Positions 12,101 through 21,866 of a stretch of 64,000 nt of DNA are shown here, one piece after another. The translations under genes and the position numbers were made by a program. Below the pieces are notes generated by a model. The model saw only the letters and a program-made list of their open reading frames with translations. It had not been told where the DNA came from and searched no databases. Origin of the DNA: Closterium sp. Naga37s-1 (taxonomy: Eukaryota; Streptophyta; Zygnematophyceae; Desmidiales; Closteriaceae); contig CANJKZ010000549.1 in assembly GCA_947471745.1 (NCBI GenBank), positions 10,001-74,000 on the forward strand, given 5' to 3'. Position 1 is the first letter of the stretch. The number at the start of each line of letters is the position of its first letter.

Positions 12101-14159
12101 TGTCTCACCTGTCCGTTCTGGTCGTTCCAGTCGTCGTGTTCCTCGTCAGCGTCCGCCGGCTGTCCCCGGTCCTTCCCTTGTAGTCCGTCGTCCTTCCTCT
12201 CCTCCGCAGCGTGTTCCTCTGCCGTCCCCTCCGGAGTCTTCTCTGCCTGTTGTTCCAGACCCTGAGTCTGACCGGTTTCGTGCTGAGCACCCTACTGTCA
12301 CGCGTCTGCTAGCCACTGTTGTCACTGACCCGTCGTTTGAGTCTGCTGCTGCGTCTGCCTTAGTCGCTGAGCTTGTTGACTTTGCTGCTGCCTATCGTCT
12401 AGACTACGCTGCTAGTCTTGTTGCTGAGTCTGAGTCTGTCTGTCCTCCGTCCGTCGGGGGTGAGTGTGCTCTTGGCACGGACGTCCTTGAGGACAGGCAC
12501 GAGGACCTTGAGTGTTTTGCAGCCGCTGCGCCTCATCTTGTGTCCATGCTGCTTGCCCCTGAGGGAGACCCAGATGCACCAGACATCCCGACCCCGTGCT
12601 CTTACGCTGAGGCGATCGCGGGTGAGTACTCCTCTCAGTGGCAGACAGCCATGGATGCAGAGATGGCATCCTGGAAGTCCACAGGCACCTACGTCGACGA
12701 GGTTCCCCCTCCTGGGGTGAACATCGTCAGTGGCATGTGGATTTTCAGGGTGAAGCGGCCGCCAGGTTCTCCGCCTGTCTTCAAGGCTCGTTACGTTGCT
12801 CGAGGTTTCAGTCAGCGAGAGGGGGTTGACTTCTTCCAGACCTTCTCCCCCACCCCGAATATGACCACTCTTCGGGTGCTACTGCACGTTGCCGCCCAGC
12901 GTGACTACGAGCTTCACTCTCTTGACTTCAGCACAGCTTTCTTACAGGGCAGCCTGCACGAGGAGATCTGGCTGCGCCGCCCACCTGGCTTCACTGGGTC
13001 GTTCCCTCCTGGTACCCAGTGGAGCCTCCGGCAGCCGGTCTACGGTCTCCGCCAGGCGCCGCGTGAGTGGGACGACACACTGAGGACGACACTTGCGGCT
13101 CTTGGGTTTTCTCCGTCGACTGCTGACCCGTCGCTGTTTCTGCGCACCGACACTTCACTGCCGCCGTTCTACATCCTCGTGTACGTCGACGACTTGGGGT
13201 TTGCCACTGCTGACACTGAGGCTCTCGCCCTGGTGAAGTCGGAGCTGCAGAAGAGACACACGTGCACAGACCTGGGTGAGCTGACAAGCTATCTTGGCTT
13301 GCGGATCACCCGGGACAGAGCACGCCGCACCATCACACTGACTCAGTCACACATGGTGCAGCAGGTCCTTCAGCGCTTCGGCTTCACCTGGTCCTCGGCA
13401 CAGCCCACTCCTCTGGCTACAGGTCACTTGCTCTCAGCTCCACCTTCGGACGAGTCCGTAGAGCCGAGTGGTCCTTACCCAGAGCTAGTGGGCTGCCTCA
13501 TGTACCTGATGACCTGCACTCGTCCTGACCTTGCGTACCCTCTTGGCCTTCTGGCTCGCTACGTGGCTCCTGGTCGGCACCGAAAGGTGCACATGGATGC
13601 TGCTAAGAGGGTACTACGCTACTTGTGCAGTACATTGGGCATGGGGCTCGTGCTTGGAGGACGGAGCGACGTTGTCCTCACTGGGCACTCAGACGCTTCT
13701 TGGGTTGACGACCAGACTACGCAGCGGTCGTCACAGGGTTACACCTTCAGCCTTGGCTCTGGTTCGGTTTCTTGGCGTTCTACACGCTCGTCTTCAGTTC
13801 TCAGCTCCAGTTGTGAGGCTGAGATCTACGCCACAGCCATGGCTGCACAGGAGTTACGCTGGCTCACCTACCTGCTGACCGACTTGGGAGAGAGGCCTCG
13901 TTCTCCTCCAGTGCTGTACGTCGACAACAAGGCCGCCATTGCCTTGTGTCAGGAGCACAGACTGGAGCACAGAACGAAGCACATCGCTCTGCGTTACTTC
14001 CTTGCTCGAGAGCTACAGCAGCGTGGTCAGCTTCGTCTTGCTTACGTGGCCACTCGGGCCAACACTGCTGATATATTCACCAAGGCACTTCCGCCTGGTG
14101 ATCATCAGCGTTTCTGTACTTTGTTAGGCCTTGTGCCCACGTTTCCTCACTTGCTGTAG
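8131..14159 (+). pseudogene. gag-pol coding region of copia element 1 (broken)
   Basis: A copia-type polyprotein region lying in several frames, with about three breaks. The gag part starts near 8131 and ends in a glycine-rich, glutamine-rich stretch (about 8.9-9.2 kb). Downstream lie the aspartic protease, the pre-integrase zinc region with HRLGHPS, the integrase core, reverse transcriptase with YVDD, and RNase H. Between integrase and RT there is a long linker of repeated GGAEPGGAELG and GAGAAEGAGAAG units (about 11.1-11.9 kb), unusual in its regularity. All enzyme domains of a Ty1/copia element can be recognised. It is treated here as a fossil. Confidence 0.9.
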
Positions 14160-14398
14160 GCTTTGTTTGTACTGTGATCTATATTTATACCTGCATGCTT
14201 GCTTTGGTAGGTAGAGATCACTGTGCTGTTGTTGTTACGTATATATCTCTGCATGTGAACTGGCCTTGTGGCCTTTTGCTTGTGCTCAGACTGCGTGGTG
14301 ACGTTGTGATCCACCCTGAGCTGTGTTTTGTTTCTTCTCTTGACTGGTCTTGTGACCGTTGCTTGCTCTGGCTATCCCCCGTTTCGCCTATGGGGGTG

Positions 14399-14541
14399 TG
14401 TCAAATTATATATATATGTTTAGGTTATCTAGGCTGTATGGGGGTTAGCACTAGGGGGTACAGAAACTTTCTCGACACTCTAGTCTTGTACCCCAACCTT
14501 GACCTAATCTCATCATTCTTGCCTAGTCTTAGTTCTTAACA
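14399..14541 (+). repeat. 3' LTR of copia element 1
   Basis: A 143-bp copy of the LTR, TG...CA bounded, immediately preceded by a purine tract and followed by the CTGTC target duplication. Confidence 0.93.
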
Positions 14542-14546
14542 CTGTC

Positions 14547-14958
14547 AGGGTTTTTGCAGATCTTGAATATTCTACCCTGGGTCATCAGTGTAACCAGGCC
14601 CTACGATATCAGGAATTTTTCCCTGAAATTCCTGATTTTCAGCCTAGTTTTGTGTACCTACACTGATTTTTCAGTGTTGAGATTTTTGTGACACTGATTT
14701 TTTCGGCCTTTGTTTCATAGCTAACACTGATTTTCCAGTCTTTTATCGAAGTGTACACTGAATGCACATTCCGAATCCTTCCTGGAAAAACACCCGAGAG
14801 ATCCAGACAACCATCATTTCCACGTAGAACCACTGCAAAAATCAGATACAGATGTCTTACAGGATGAAGTCTCTTAGTGGTTAGCGAAGTAATTACCAAA
14901 TGGTAAGTTTTCCGGATCGAATCCTTGCCTGTCGAATTTCGTAAAGACTACTGTCCTA
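14547..14958. other. Host spacer between the two copia elements, with tRNA-like relic
   Basis: A 412-bp AT-richer stretch with repeated ACACTGATTTTTC, CCTGATTTTCAG and CCCTGAAATTCCTG words, related in style to the DNA on the other side of element 2. Near its end (about 14865-14935) is a tRNA-like segment with a B-box match GGATCGAATCC at 14914-14924, which could be a degenerate tRNA-derived SINE. The last five bases (14954-14958, TCCTA) are the target site of element 2. No gene is visible. Confidence 0.5.
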
Positions 14959-15404
14959 TGTTGGGCTGAGAAAAGCCCTTAGGATCTTTGCAGGAGTGAA
15001 CTCTGGGTAGGACTTGTTGTAATTAGCGGAAGCTTAATGAGAAGTACTTGAACCACCTTGCGCTAGTATGTGAGGGCAAAGTTGATTAATTAAAGCAAAG
15101 AGATACAAAATTATATAAGAGTACAAGGAATACGAAGAGACACGGTTGTAACTACTTTACTGTTGCTGTTGCGGTTCGATACAGTGACGACTCGGGCAAC
15201 TGCTCTGTAGCGAGTCAGTTGTGTGTCCTTGCTGTCGCGCTGTATTTGTCAGGTCAAAGGTCGCTGACCTTTGACTTTCGCGTAACCTCCAGCGGTTACT
15301 TCAACCTCCGAGGGTTGACTCGCTGGTGCCTCGATATGCTTTGCTTCGCTTGTGTCTTGGTGTTTCGACATGACAGAGGCGCTTAAGACTGATTGTTTCC
15401 AACA
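14959..15404 (-). repeat. 3' LTR of copia element 2
   Basis: A 446-bp LTR. On the plus strand it begins TGTTGGGCTGAG and ends GTTTCCAACA. It contains a duplicated AAGGTCGCTGACCTTTGAC palindrome region (near 15256), which is shared with the other LTR. Confidence 0.95.
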
Positions 15405-18400
15405 CTCCCCTTCGCTTCTGGAGTGTCGCTGCTGGTGACGTGGCTCTGTCCAGTCAGCAGCATGCAGTACTCAAACTTTTGCTTCCCGAGCTTCTTGGTC
15501 AAGTAGTCAGCTGCCATCTCGGTCGTGGGGCAGTATGACAGCTCGAGTCTCCCCTTCTCGATCTCGTCCTTCACGAAGAAGTATCGCAGGGCGATGTGTT
15601 TCGTCCTGTTCGCGAAGCCGTTCTTGTTGGCAATGCGAATTGCCGACTGGTTGTCGCAGAACAGAGTGAAGCTGGGTAACTGAGCCAGCTTCGCTTCTCA
15701 GCAGTTCGCGAAGGTAAAGTCCTTCCTTGGTGGCTGAGCAGAGTGCAATATATTCTGCTTCAGCTGACGAGAGGGCGATTAATTCCTGCTTGCTCGACTG
15801 CCAAGAGATAGGTCCGATAGGTTCGAGGCGGTAGATGTAGCCAGTGCGAGAACGCCTATTGTCGGTATCGCCAGCGTGATCGGCTTCAACGTAGCCGATT
15901 AACTTAGGTGTTGTAGTCCCGTTCTTGTGATAAGTCAGGCCGATCGTCGGAGTGCTGACGAGGTAGTGAAGAGCGCGGTCGAGCTCCGCCATGTGATCCG
16001 CTTCAGGTTTCTTGAGGTAGGTAGCGAGCTGACTTGCAGAGTACGACAGATCCGGACGGCAGGTGACGGCTGCGAAGAGAAGGCAGCCCAGCTTTCTCTG
16101 GTAATCGCGTATACCGGCGGGCTTTAGTAGAGTAGTTCCTTCCTTGTTGTTTCCTGCCGCGTAGCGATATGGCGTGGATATGGTGGTCGGCGTGAGAGCG
16201 AAGCGTTTAGCGATGGTGTCGGCGTACTTCGTGGCGCTGAGGTAGATTGAGTCTTCTTCTTCCTGAATGTTGAGGCCGAGGTATTGCGTGACGGTGGATG
16301 AGACTGTGAGCGTGAGGTCTTGCTGCAGCTCCCCTTCGAACCAGGTGGTGAACCCGTCGGTTGAGCCGATGTAGAGTAAATCGTCTACGTAGACGATCAG
16401 CAGGATGTAGTCGGTGCCCTTGGTGAGCCGGTACATGCCTTGGTCGTGAGGTAGCTGGCGGAATCCGATGCGAATGAGTCGGGCGTGGAGATACTGCTGC
16501 CATAGTCTCGAGGCTTGTTTGATGCCATAGAGTGACTTCAACAGCTGACAGACTTGGTTAGGTTCTCCGTTGGACCCGTGCGGTAGCTCGACGAAGATTT
16601 CTGCGTCAACAGGTGCGTAGAGAAATGCGTTGGCGACGTCGATTTGCCGCATCTTCTTCTTCTTCATGGCGGCGATGGCGAGGAGAATTCGCAGCGAGGT
16701 GTGTCGGCTGACTGGCGCAAATGTTTCGGTGAAGTCGCGTCCGTGTTCTTGGTCGAAGCCGCGTACGACCCAGCGTGCTTTAAACTTGTCGATGGTGCCA
16801 TCTGCCTTTGTCTTCACACGGAAGACCCATTTCCCGGTGAGTACTGTCTTGTTTCGTGCGACGCCGATGGGAACAACTTTCCAGGTGTTCCGTTCTTCCA
16901 GTGCTTTCAGCTCCTTGTCCATGGCTTCGCGCCATTTTTCCTTATGCTCCCCCCCCAGAGCCTGCTGAACTGTAGCAGGCTCCTTAGGAATGGGTGCGCC
17001 GTGAACCGCGGTGACGAGGCCAAGGATTTGAAGGCCACTCTGTGTGTAGCGGGGAAGTGTTATGTCCTCGGGATAAACGGCTTCGTCTCCCGCTTCTGGT
17101 GTTGGGTTGAAATCTGGTCCTACGCGTTCTGCTTCGTCGGTGTTGACTTGTGCAGGTGTAACGTAACCATTGTCGGCGAAGTGATAGTACACTTCGGCGT
17201 TGATGCTGTCGCGTGGATTTTCGTCGTCCATCGGAACATCAACCGAGCAGTAGGGGAGAGGTCCGGCTTCCTCCGAGGCTCCTTCCACGTTTTGCTCGTC
17301 CAGGTCAGCTTCGTCTTCTGCCAAAGCGAAGGCTCGGTCCCCGCGAAATCCACCTGTGACATCTCGTGAGGTCTCCAAGTTGTACAGGTACGACGAAAGA
17401 GTGAGTCGTTCGTAGAAAATGACGTCACGTGCTGCCACTGTTTCCTTTGAGTGGACGTCAAAAATCTTCCACGCGTTGTAGTGCTTTTCGATGCCCAGGT
17501 GTAGTCCCCACTGTGCCCGTTGAGAGAAACGGCCGGCGCGTGCAGATGGAGGTCGGTACTGTACCATGCAGCCGAAATTTCCTAACATTTTGGTGCTGCC
17601 CTGTTTTCCTGTCCACAACAGATGCGGTGATGCGTTGTTCGGGAGCGATGATGACGAAAGCAAGTTGTGCAGCATGACGGCGTGGTCCATTGCTTCGGGC
17701 CACTGGTGGTTGGGTAGCCGCATGCCACGTAGCAGCTTGCGCATGGTGTTTTGAAGGGTCCTGTTCATTCGTTCTGCTACACCCTGCTGTTGATGGGCGT
17801 AGGGTAGAGAGATGAGCCGCTTGATTCCTCGTTCCGCCAGGTAGTCTTTGAACTGCTGGGACGTGTATTCTCCTGCTCCATCTGACTGGAAGCTCTTTAG
17901 TTTTACGCCTGATTCTCGTTCTGCTACTGGAAGCCATGCGACGAAAGCTTGGAAGGCCATGTCGCGGCTTATAAGGTTGAGATGCCAGACATAGCGCGTG
18001 GCGGCGTCGATGAACGTGATGGTGTAGTTGTATGCTTCTTGTCCAGGTTCGCGATTATACAGGATGTCGCTGTATACTTTCTCGAGTGGTGCGTAAGCGG
18101 GTGCGCTCGGGTTGTGGTGAGAGACGAAGGGCTGATGCGGTAAGTCAGCTTCTGGACAGGTGAAGCAAGTTCCTCTCATGCGTCGAAGTTCTCTGCCGTC
18201 GGGTAAGAGAAGTGAATCTTTGTCAAGAACGCCTGCTCGTATCGTGTTGTTTATCTTCGTGTTGCTTGGATGTCCCAGTCGCTTGTGCCAGAGATCTTCG
18301 TCAGCGCGATGTCCGGGTGAGCGTCGGTATTCGTCGGAGTTGGAGTAGAAGCTGGCGGTGAAGTTTGCGCTTCGATGTACTTCGCGAGGTGTTGGATTCA

Positions 18401-20573
18401 GTTGCTGTGCAGGAGTTGGTGGGGTGTCGTCGTCGATTGGGGCTGGTGCAGTTGAAGAACCCGCGATTGGTGCCGATGTTGTCTCTGCTGCTGCCGTTGT
18501 TGTCTCTACTGCTGCCGATGTTGTCTCTGCTGCTGCCGAATGTTGAATCGTTGCTAACGCTCTTGTTCGTTCTGCTTCAGGAATGGTGTGCGAATACCAG
18601 AAACCTCCGGGGCTGAAGTCTGGATCGAGATCTGGTGGGTGCGTCCATGAGGTGAAGGTGACGATTCCGTCGCTGTCAGCGGTGCCGAGGTCTGGAACGA
18701 AGTCGAGGACGAACACGTTGTTCTTCAGTACTGCCTTGCCGATGTAGAGGCCACCCTTTCCGTGGTACAGCTTGAACTCCTGTGTTGTGCTGTCTGCTTC
18801 GAGGTGGATTCCTTTCGCCATCAATTGACTGACGCTCAGTAAGTTGTACCCGAGCCCTTCTGCTATTAAAACCTTGGACATCTGTAGTATGACATTTGTT
18901 TCTCGTGACTGAAGTTGCACTACGCCTTGTCGTCGTGTGCGCAGGTTCTGGTTGTTGGCAACGGTGATAACGACGTCTCGCTGGAGACGGTGTTCACGTT
19001 GAACGAAGCGACCCGAGGAGCACATATGTTGTCCGCAGCAGCTGTCCAAGAACCAGGTGTCCTTCCCGGATGGCTCACTTTGGGCGATAGCTGCGTACGT
19101 TGGATTCGGCTCCAGTGTCTCGCGGCGCGGCGTCTTTTCGTCAAGAAGTCCTTCGGGTGAGTATGTTGGTGGTGATCCGGTGATGCAAGAGTCGGAGAGT
19201 CTCGTCATGCAGCTGATGATGTTTCTTGCTCCTTGTGCAGGTTGTCCCGTTGATGTCGTTTGGACTTGAGCGGTGGAGTTCGCCTGTGTTGAGGCGACTT
19301 GACTGCTTGAAGGTCGAAGCTGTCGCTGTGGCGGTGTTGACTGTTGTCGAGTCGGGCAGTGTGTGCGCGGATGTCCTGACGTCTTGCAGAGATGACAAAA
19401 CGGAGGTACAGTTTTTGGTTGATGCCGGTTGTTGTTGTTGTTGTACCGCCGTTGAGTGTGAAACGCGAATTCTGGTACTGATGTTTTCTTCTTGTGCCGT
19501 TCCTCTTGCAGGTCCATGTCTTGCTGCTCGGCGTGGATTTCGGCGCAAAGTGCTGCTTCGGAGATCTTCCCGTGAGCTCGGAGTATGGCGCGAGTGGACC
19601 GCCAATGAGGACCAAGTCCAGTGATGACAACTGTGACGAAGGCTTCTTCAGATATCGACCCTCCGCATCGAAGGAGCTTGTCGCGCAATTCGCGACAGCG
19701 GCTGATATACGCCATTCCCTTTTCGCCCGGTTTCATCTCGACTGTTGTCAGTTGCGCCATCAACCGACTCTGATTTACGCTGTCTGTTGCTTGATACAGG
19801 CTCTTCAAGTGGCTGTATGCGAGTTCGGCGGAGTTGCCGTATCCCCGGTAAGACCGTATGTTCTGCTGCTGATTCGGAGTGATGTTCCTCAGTAGAACCG
19901 TGTACGCCATCATTGACTGATAGGTGTGCTGCTGCTTGTCGTATTGTGTGCCATTTGTTGGATATGGCAGGGATCCGTCGAAGAAGCCGAGAATCTGCGC
20001 GCCTTTCATCATTAATTCGAACTCGAACGACCAGGTAAAGAAGTCTTTTCCGTCGAAAGGTCTTGACGTCTGCAGTTTTAAGACGTGTGCGAACTGTGAC
20101 TGAACTTGTAGTGCATCCAGTGTCTTCTCTTGTCCAGGTGCAGGCTGCGGTTGTGGCATGAAGCTGACGGAGCCGCGCTGGGGCTCGTACGGAGCAAAGG
20201 TAGGTTGCTGCTGTTGATTTCCTCGTGCGTAGGATGAACCATCAAGGCTCATTGGAGTCACGTCGTTGTTGTTGTTGCTGTTGTTCGACTGCGCAGGTGC
20301 CGACTGTTGGTGTTGCTCGTAGAAGGACATGAAGGAGAAAAACTTCTCCATCATGCTCTGATCGAATCCTGCAGGTCGATTCGCAGGAGTCTCGGTAGAG
20401 GTTGCTCTTGGTCTTGTTGCCGTGCCCTCCTCTGTCTGCAGGCCAGAGGCAGGAGGTGGAGTAGGAGTAGTACCCTGGGAGCCGTTAGAGGAGCTCCTTT
20501 CTTTTTGTGTTGCCATGCCTTCTGATGTTGTAGATAACTTGATAGTAGTTGAGTTCCCCCTGTTAGCTCTCAT
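15383..20573 (-). pseudogene. gag-pol coding region of copia element 2 (nearly whole)
   Basis: A polyprotein region of about 1,700 codons. Gag (about 20.5-19.2 kb) includes a CCHC zinc knuckle (CHLCKTSGHPRTHC). It is followed by the protease (about 19.05 kb), pre-integrase (DLWHKRLGHPS), integrase core (about 18.1-17.5 kb), an RT with YVDD (about 16.4 kb) and RNase H with the SSAEAEYIAL motif (about 15.75 kb). About one break is present. It is treated as a recently inserted fossil copy, and the single long gag-pol frame is the usual copia arrangement. Confidence 0.9.
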
Positions 20574-20577
20574 ACCA
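20566..20577 (-). other. Primer-binding site of copia element 2
   Basis: The minus strand reads TGGTATGAGAGC immediately downstream of the 5' LTR, one mismatch from the canonical initiator-methionine tRNA complement TGGTATCAGAGC. Confidence 0.8.
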
Positions 20578-21023
20578 TGTTGGGCTGAGAAAAGCCCTTA
20601 GGATCTTTGCAGGAGTGAACTCTGGGTAGGACTTGTTGTAATTAGCAGAAGCTTAATGAGAAGTACTTGAACCATCTTGCGCTAGTATGTGAGGGCAAAG
20701 TTGATTAATTAAAGCAAAGAGATACAAGATTATATAAGAGTACAAGGAATACGAAGAGACACGGTTGTAACTACTTTACTGTTGCTGTTGCAGTTCGATA
20801 CAGTGACGACTCGGGCAACTGCTCTGTAGCGAGTCAGTTGTGTGTCCTTGCTGTCGCGCTGTATTTGTCAGGTCAAAGGTCGCTGACCTTTGACTTTCGC
20901 GTAACCTCCAGCGGTTACTTCAACCTCCGAGGGTTGACTCGCTGGTGCCTCGATATGCTTTGCTTCGCTTGTGTCTTGGTGTTTCGACACGACAGAGGCG
21001 CTTAAGACTGATTGTTTCCAACA
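20578..21023 (-). repeat. 5' LTR of copia element 2
   Basis: A 446-bp copy, differing from the 3' LTR at about five positions, all transitions. The TCCTA target duplication follows at 21024-21028. Confidence 0.95.
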
Positions 21024-21028
21024 TCCTA

Positions 21029-21852
21029 TAAATAGGTATAGTGTGATTGAGAATTTAGGCTTTTTTTGTCAGGAACCCTGAAAATTCAGGCTTTGTGTTT
21101 CAGGAACCCTGAAAATTCAGGCTTTTTTTCACAGGGACCCTGATGCATTAACGTCCCTAAAAGTGAATCTGAGGGCCTGAGTGTACGGTAACATTGGCGT
21201 TGCCACGAATGCAACTGTATTACTGGCCAATGGAAACCGACTTCGTGCCAGCACACGTAATGTCGTGCCGAAATTTACAGTTACGACAGTTGGCAAATGG
21301 GATTCCCAGGTTACAGGGTAGGGGGGTTAGGGGAAGGTTGGGGGGGGGTCGGGGGTTGGCTGGAACTCGCTTCAGGGTAAAACTCGATAAGAGGATCGGC
21401 AACCCTGAGGCGACAGTGTAGCTTAATCGTAAACCCTGGCACATCAGGGTAAATGGAGGTCCCAAAAGAATTACCCTAACGCATCAGTGTTACTACCTAA
21501 AAACCACCATGTTCATCAGGGCATCAGGGTGATTTACCCTGATAAAATAGGCCCGCGATACATTCAATTTTTGTGACGCGCGGTTCCCAAAATGTTACGA
21601 AGCGACTCGGGAAAAAGGGCATTGAGACACAAGTGTCAAGGCAGGAATGTTCCCTAATATGGTATGTTGTGGTAGTTGACTACGCGGCGCTTCTTGGTCT
21701 GTGCATGAAGAACAGCGCTCTGCTCTGCATCAACGCGATCGTCGAGGTTGAGTTGAGTTGGCTAGCTTGGCAAACTACACGCTAAAACAAGCTTCGCTGT
21801 AGGACTGCAAACTTGCACATTACCCAATACAGTCCATTGGTACTATGTTGTA
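21029..21852. other. Intergenic spacer with CCTGAA/TTCAGG hairpin repeats
   Basis: No gene is seen in this 824-bp stretch. At 21056-21140 two near-identical units carry CCTGAAAATTCAGG, a short hairpin (CCTGAA/TTCAGG), each after a GGCTTTTTT or GGCTTTGTG run. CATCAGGGT words recur at about 21440-21535. A G-rich tract at 21318-21360 has four or more G-runs and could fold as a quadruplex. This is the DNA into which element 2 inserted, so it was once continuous with 14547-14958. It may be an old decayed transposon, but I could not find its ends. Confidence 0.5.
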
Positions 21853-21857
21853 TTACA
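21853..21857 (-). terminator. Possible poly(A) signal TGTAA of CBSX gene
   Basis: The minus strand has TGTAA 10 nt after the CBSX stop codon. TGTAA is the usual near-upstream poly(A) signal in green algae, and a second example lies after RNASEH2B. It is a single short motif, so the call is weak. Confidence 0.35.
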
Positions 21858-21866
21858 AGTATCTAG

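Larger units (their letters stand above)
7421..14541 (+). mobile_element. Ty1/copia LTR retrotransposon 1
   Basis: This is a 7,121-bp element with short TG...CA long terminal repeats (7421-7571 and 14399-14541) and a 5-bp target duplication CTGTC at 7416-7420 and 14542-14546. Right after the 5' LTR is a sequence starting TGGTAACTAGAGC (7572), resembling an initiator-Met tRNA primer site. A purine tract TATGGGGGTG precedes the 3' LTR. Part order is gag (from about 8131), protease (about 9.6 kb, DSGA), integrase (about 10.0-10.9 kb), reverse transcriptase (about 12.6-13.4 kb, YVDD) and RNase H (to 14159). Integrase before RT places it in Ty1/copia. The LTRs differ by one base plus one short AT-repeat length change, so the insertion is young. 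The coding region is spread over several frames, with about three breaks, so it looks broken and would depend on other copies. Confidence 0.95.
14959..21023 (-). mobile_element. Ty1/copia LTR retrotransposon 2
   Basis: A 6,065-bp element on the minus strand with 446-bp TG...CA LTRs (14959-15404 and 20578-21023) and a TCCTA target duplication at 14954-14958 and 21024-21028. Next to the 5' LTR, at 20577-20566, the minus strand reads TGGTATGAGAGC, an 11/12 match to the initiator-Met primer site TGGTATCAGAGC used by many copia elements. The order gag, protease, integrase, RT, RNase H defines Ty1/copia. It is only distantly related to element 1, with different LTRs and gag. The LTRs differ at about five sites, all transitions (about 1.1%), so insertion was recent. 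The coding region is nearly whole, with about one break. Confidence 0.96.

Noticed and set aside
14865-14935. Functional tRNA gene
   Set aside because: The B box is near-consensus but the anticodon arm does not form and no acceptor stem pairs, so it was kept only as a possible relic.
21026-21036. TATA-box-like CTATAAATAGG as a promoter
   Set aside because: No gene or conserved ORF follows on the plus strand within the spacer, so there is nothing to support promoter function.
7241-21560. One large DNA transposon carrying both copia elements
   Set aside because: The three host segments share CCTGA/TCAGG-type words, but I found no matching terminal inverted repeats or outer target duplication.
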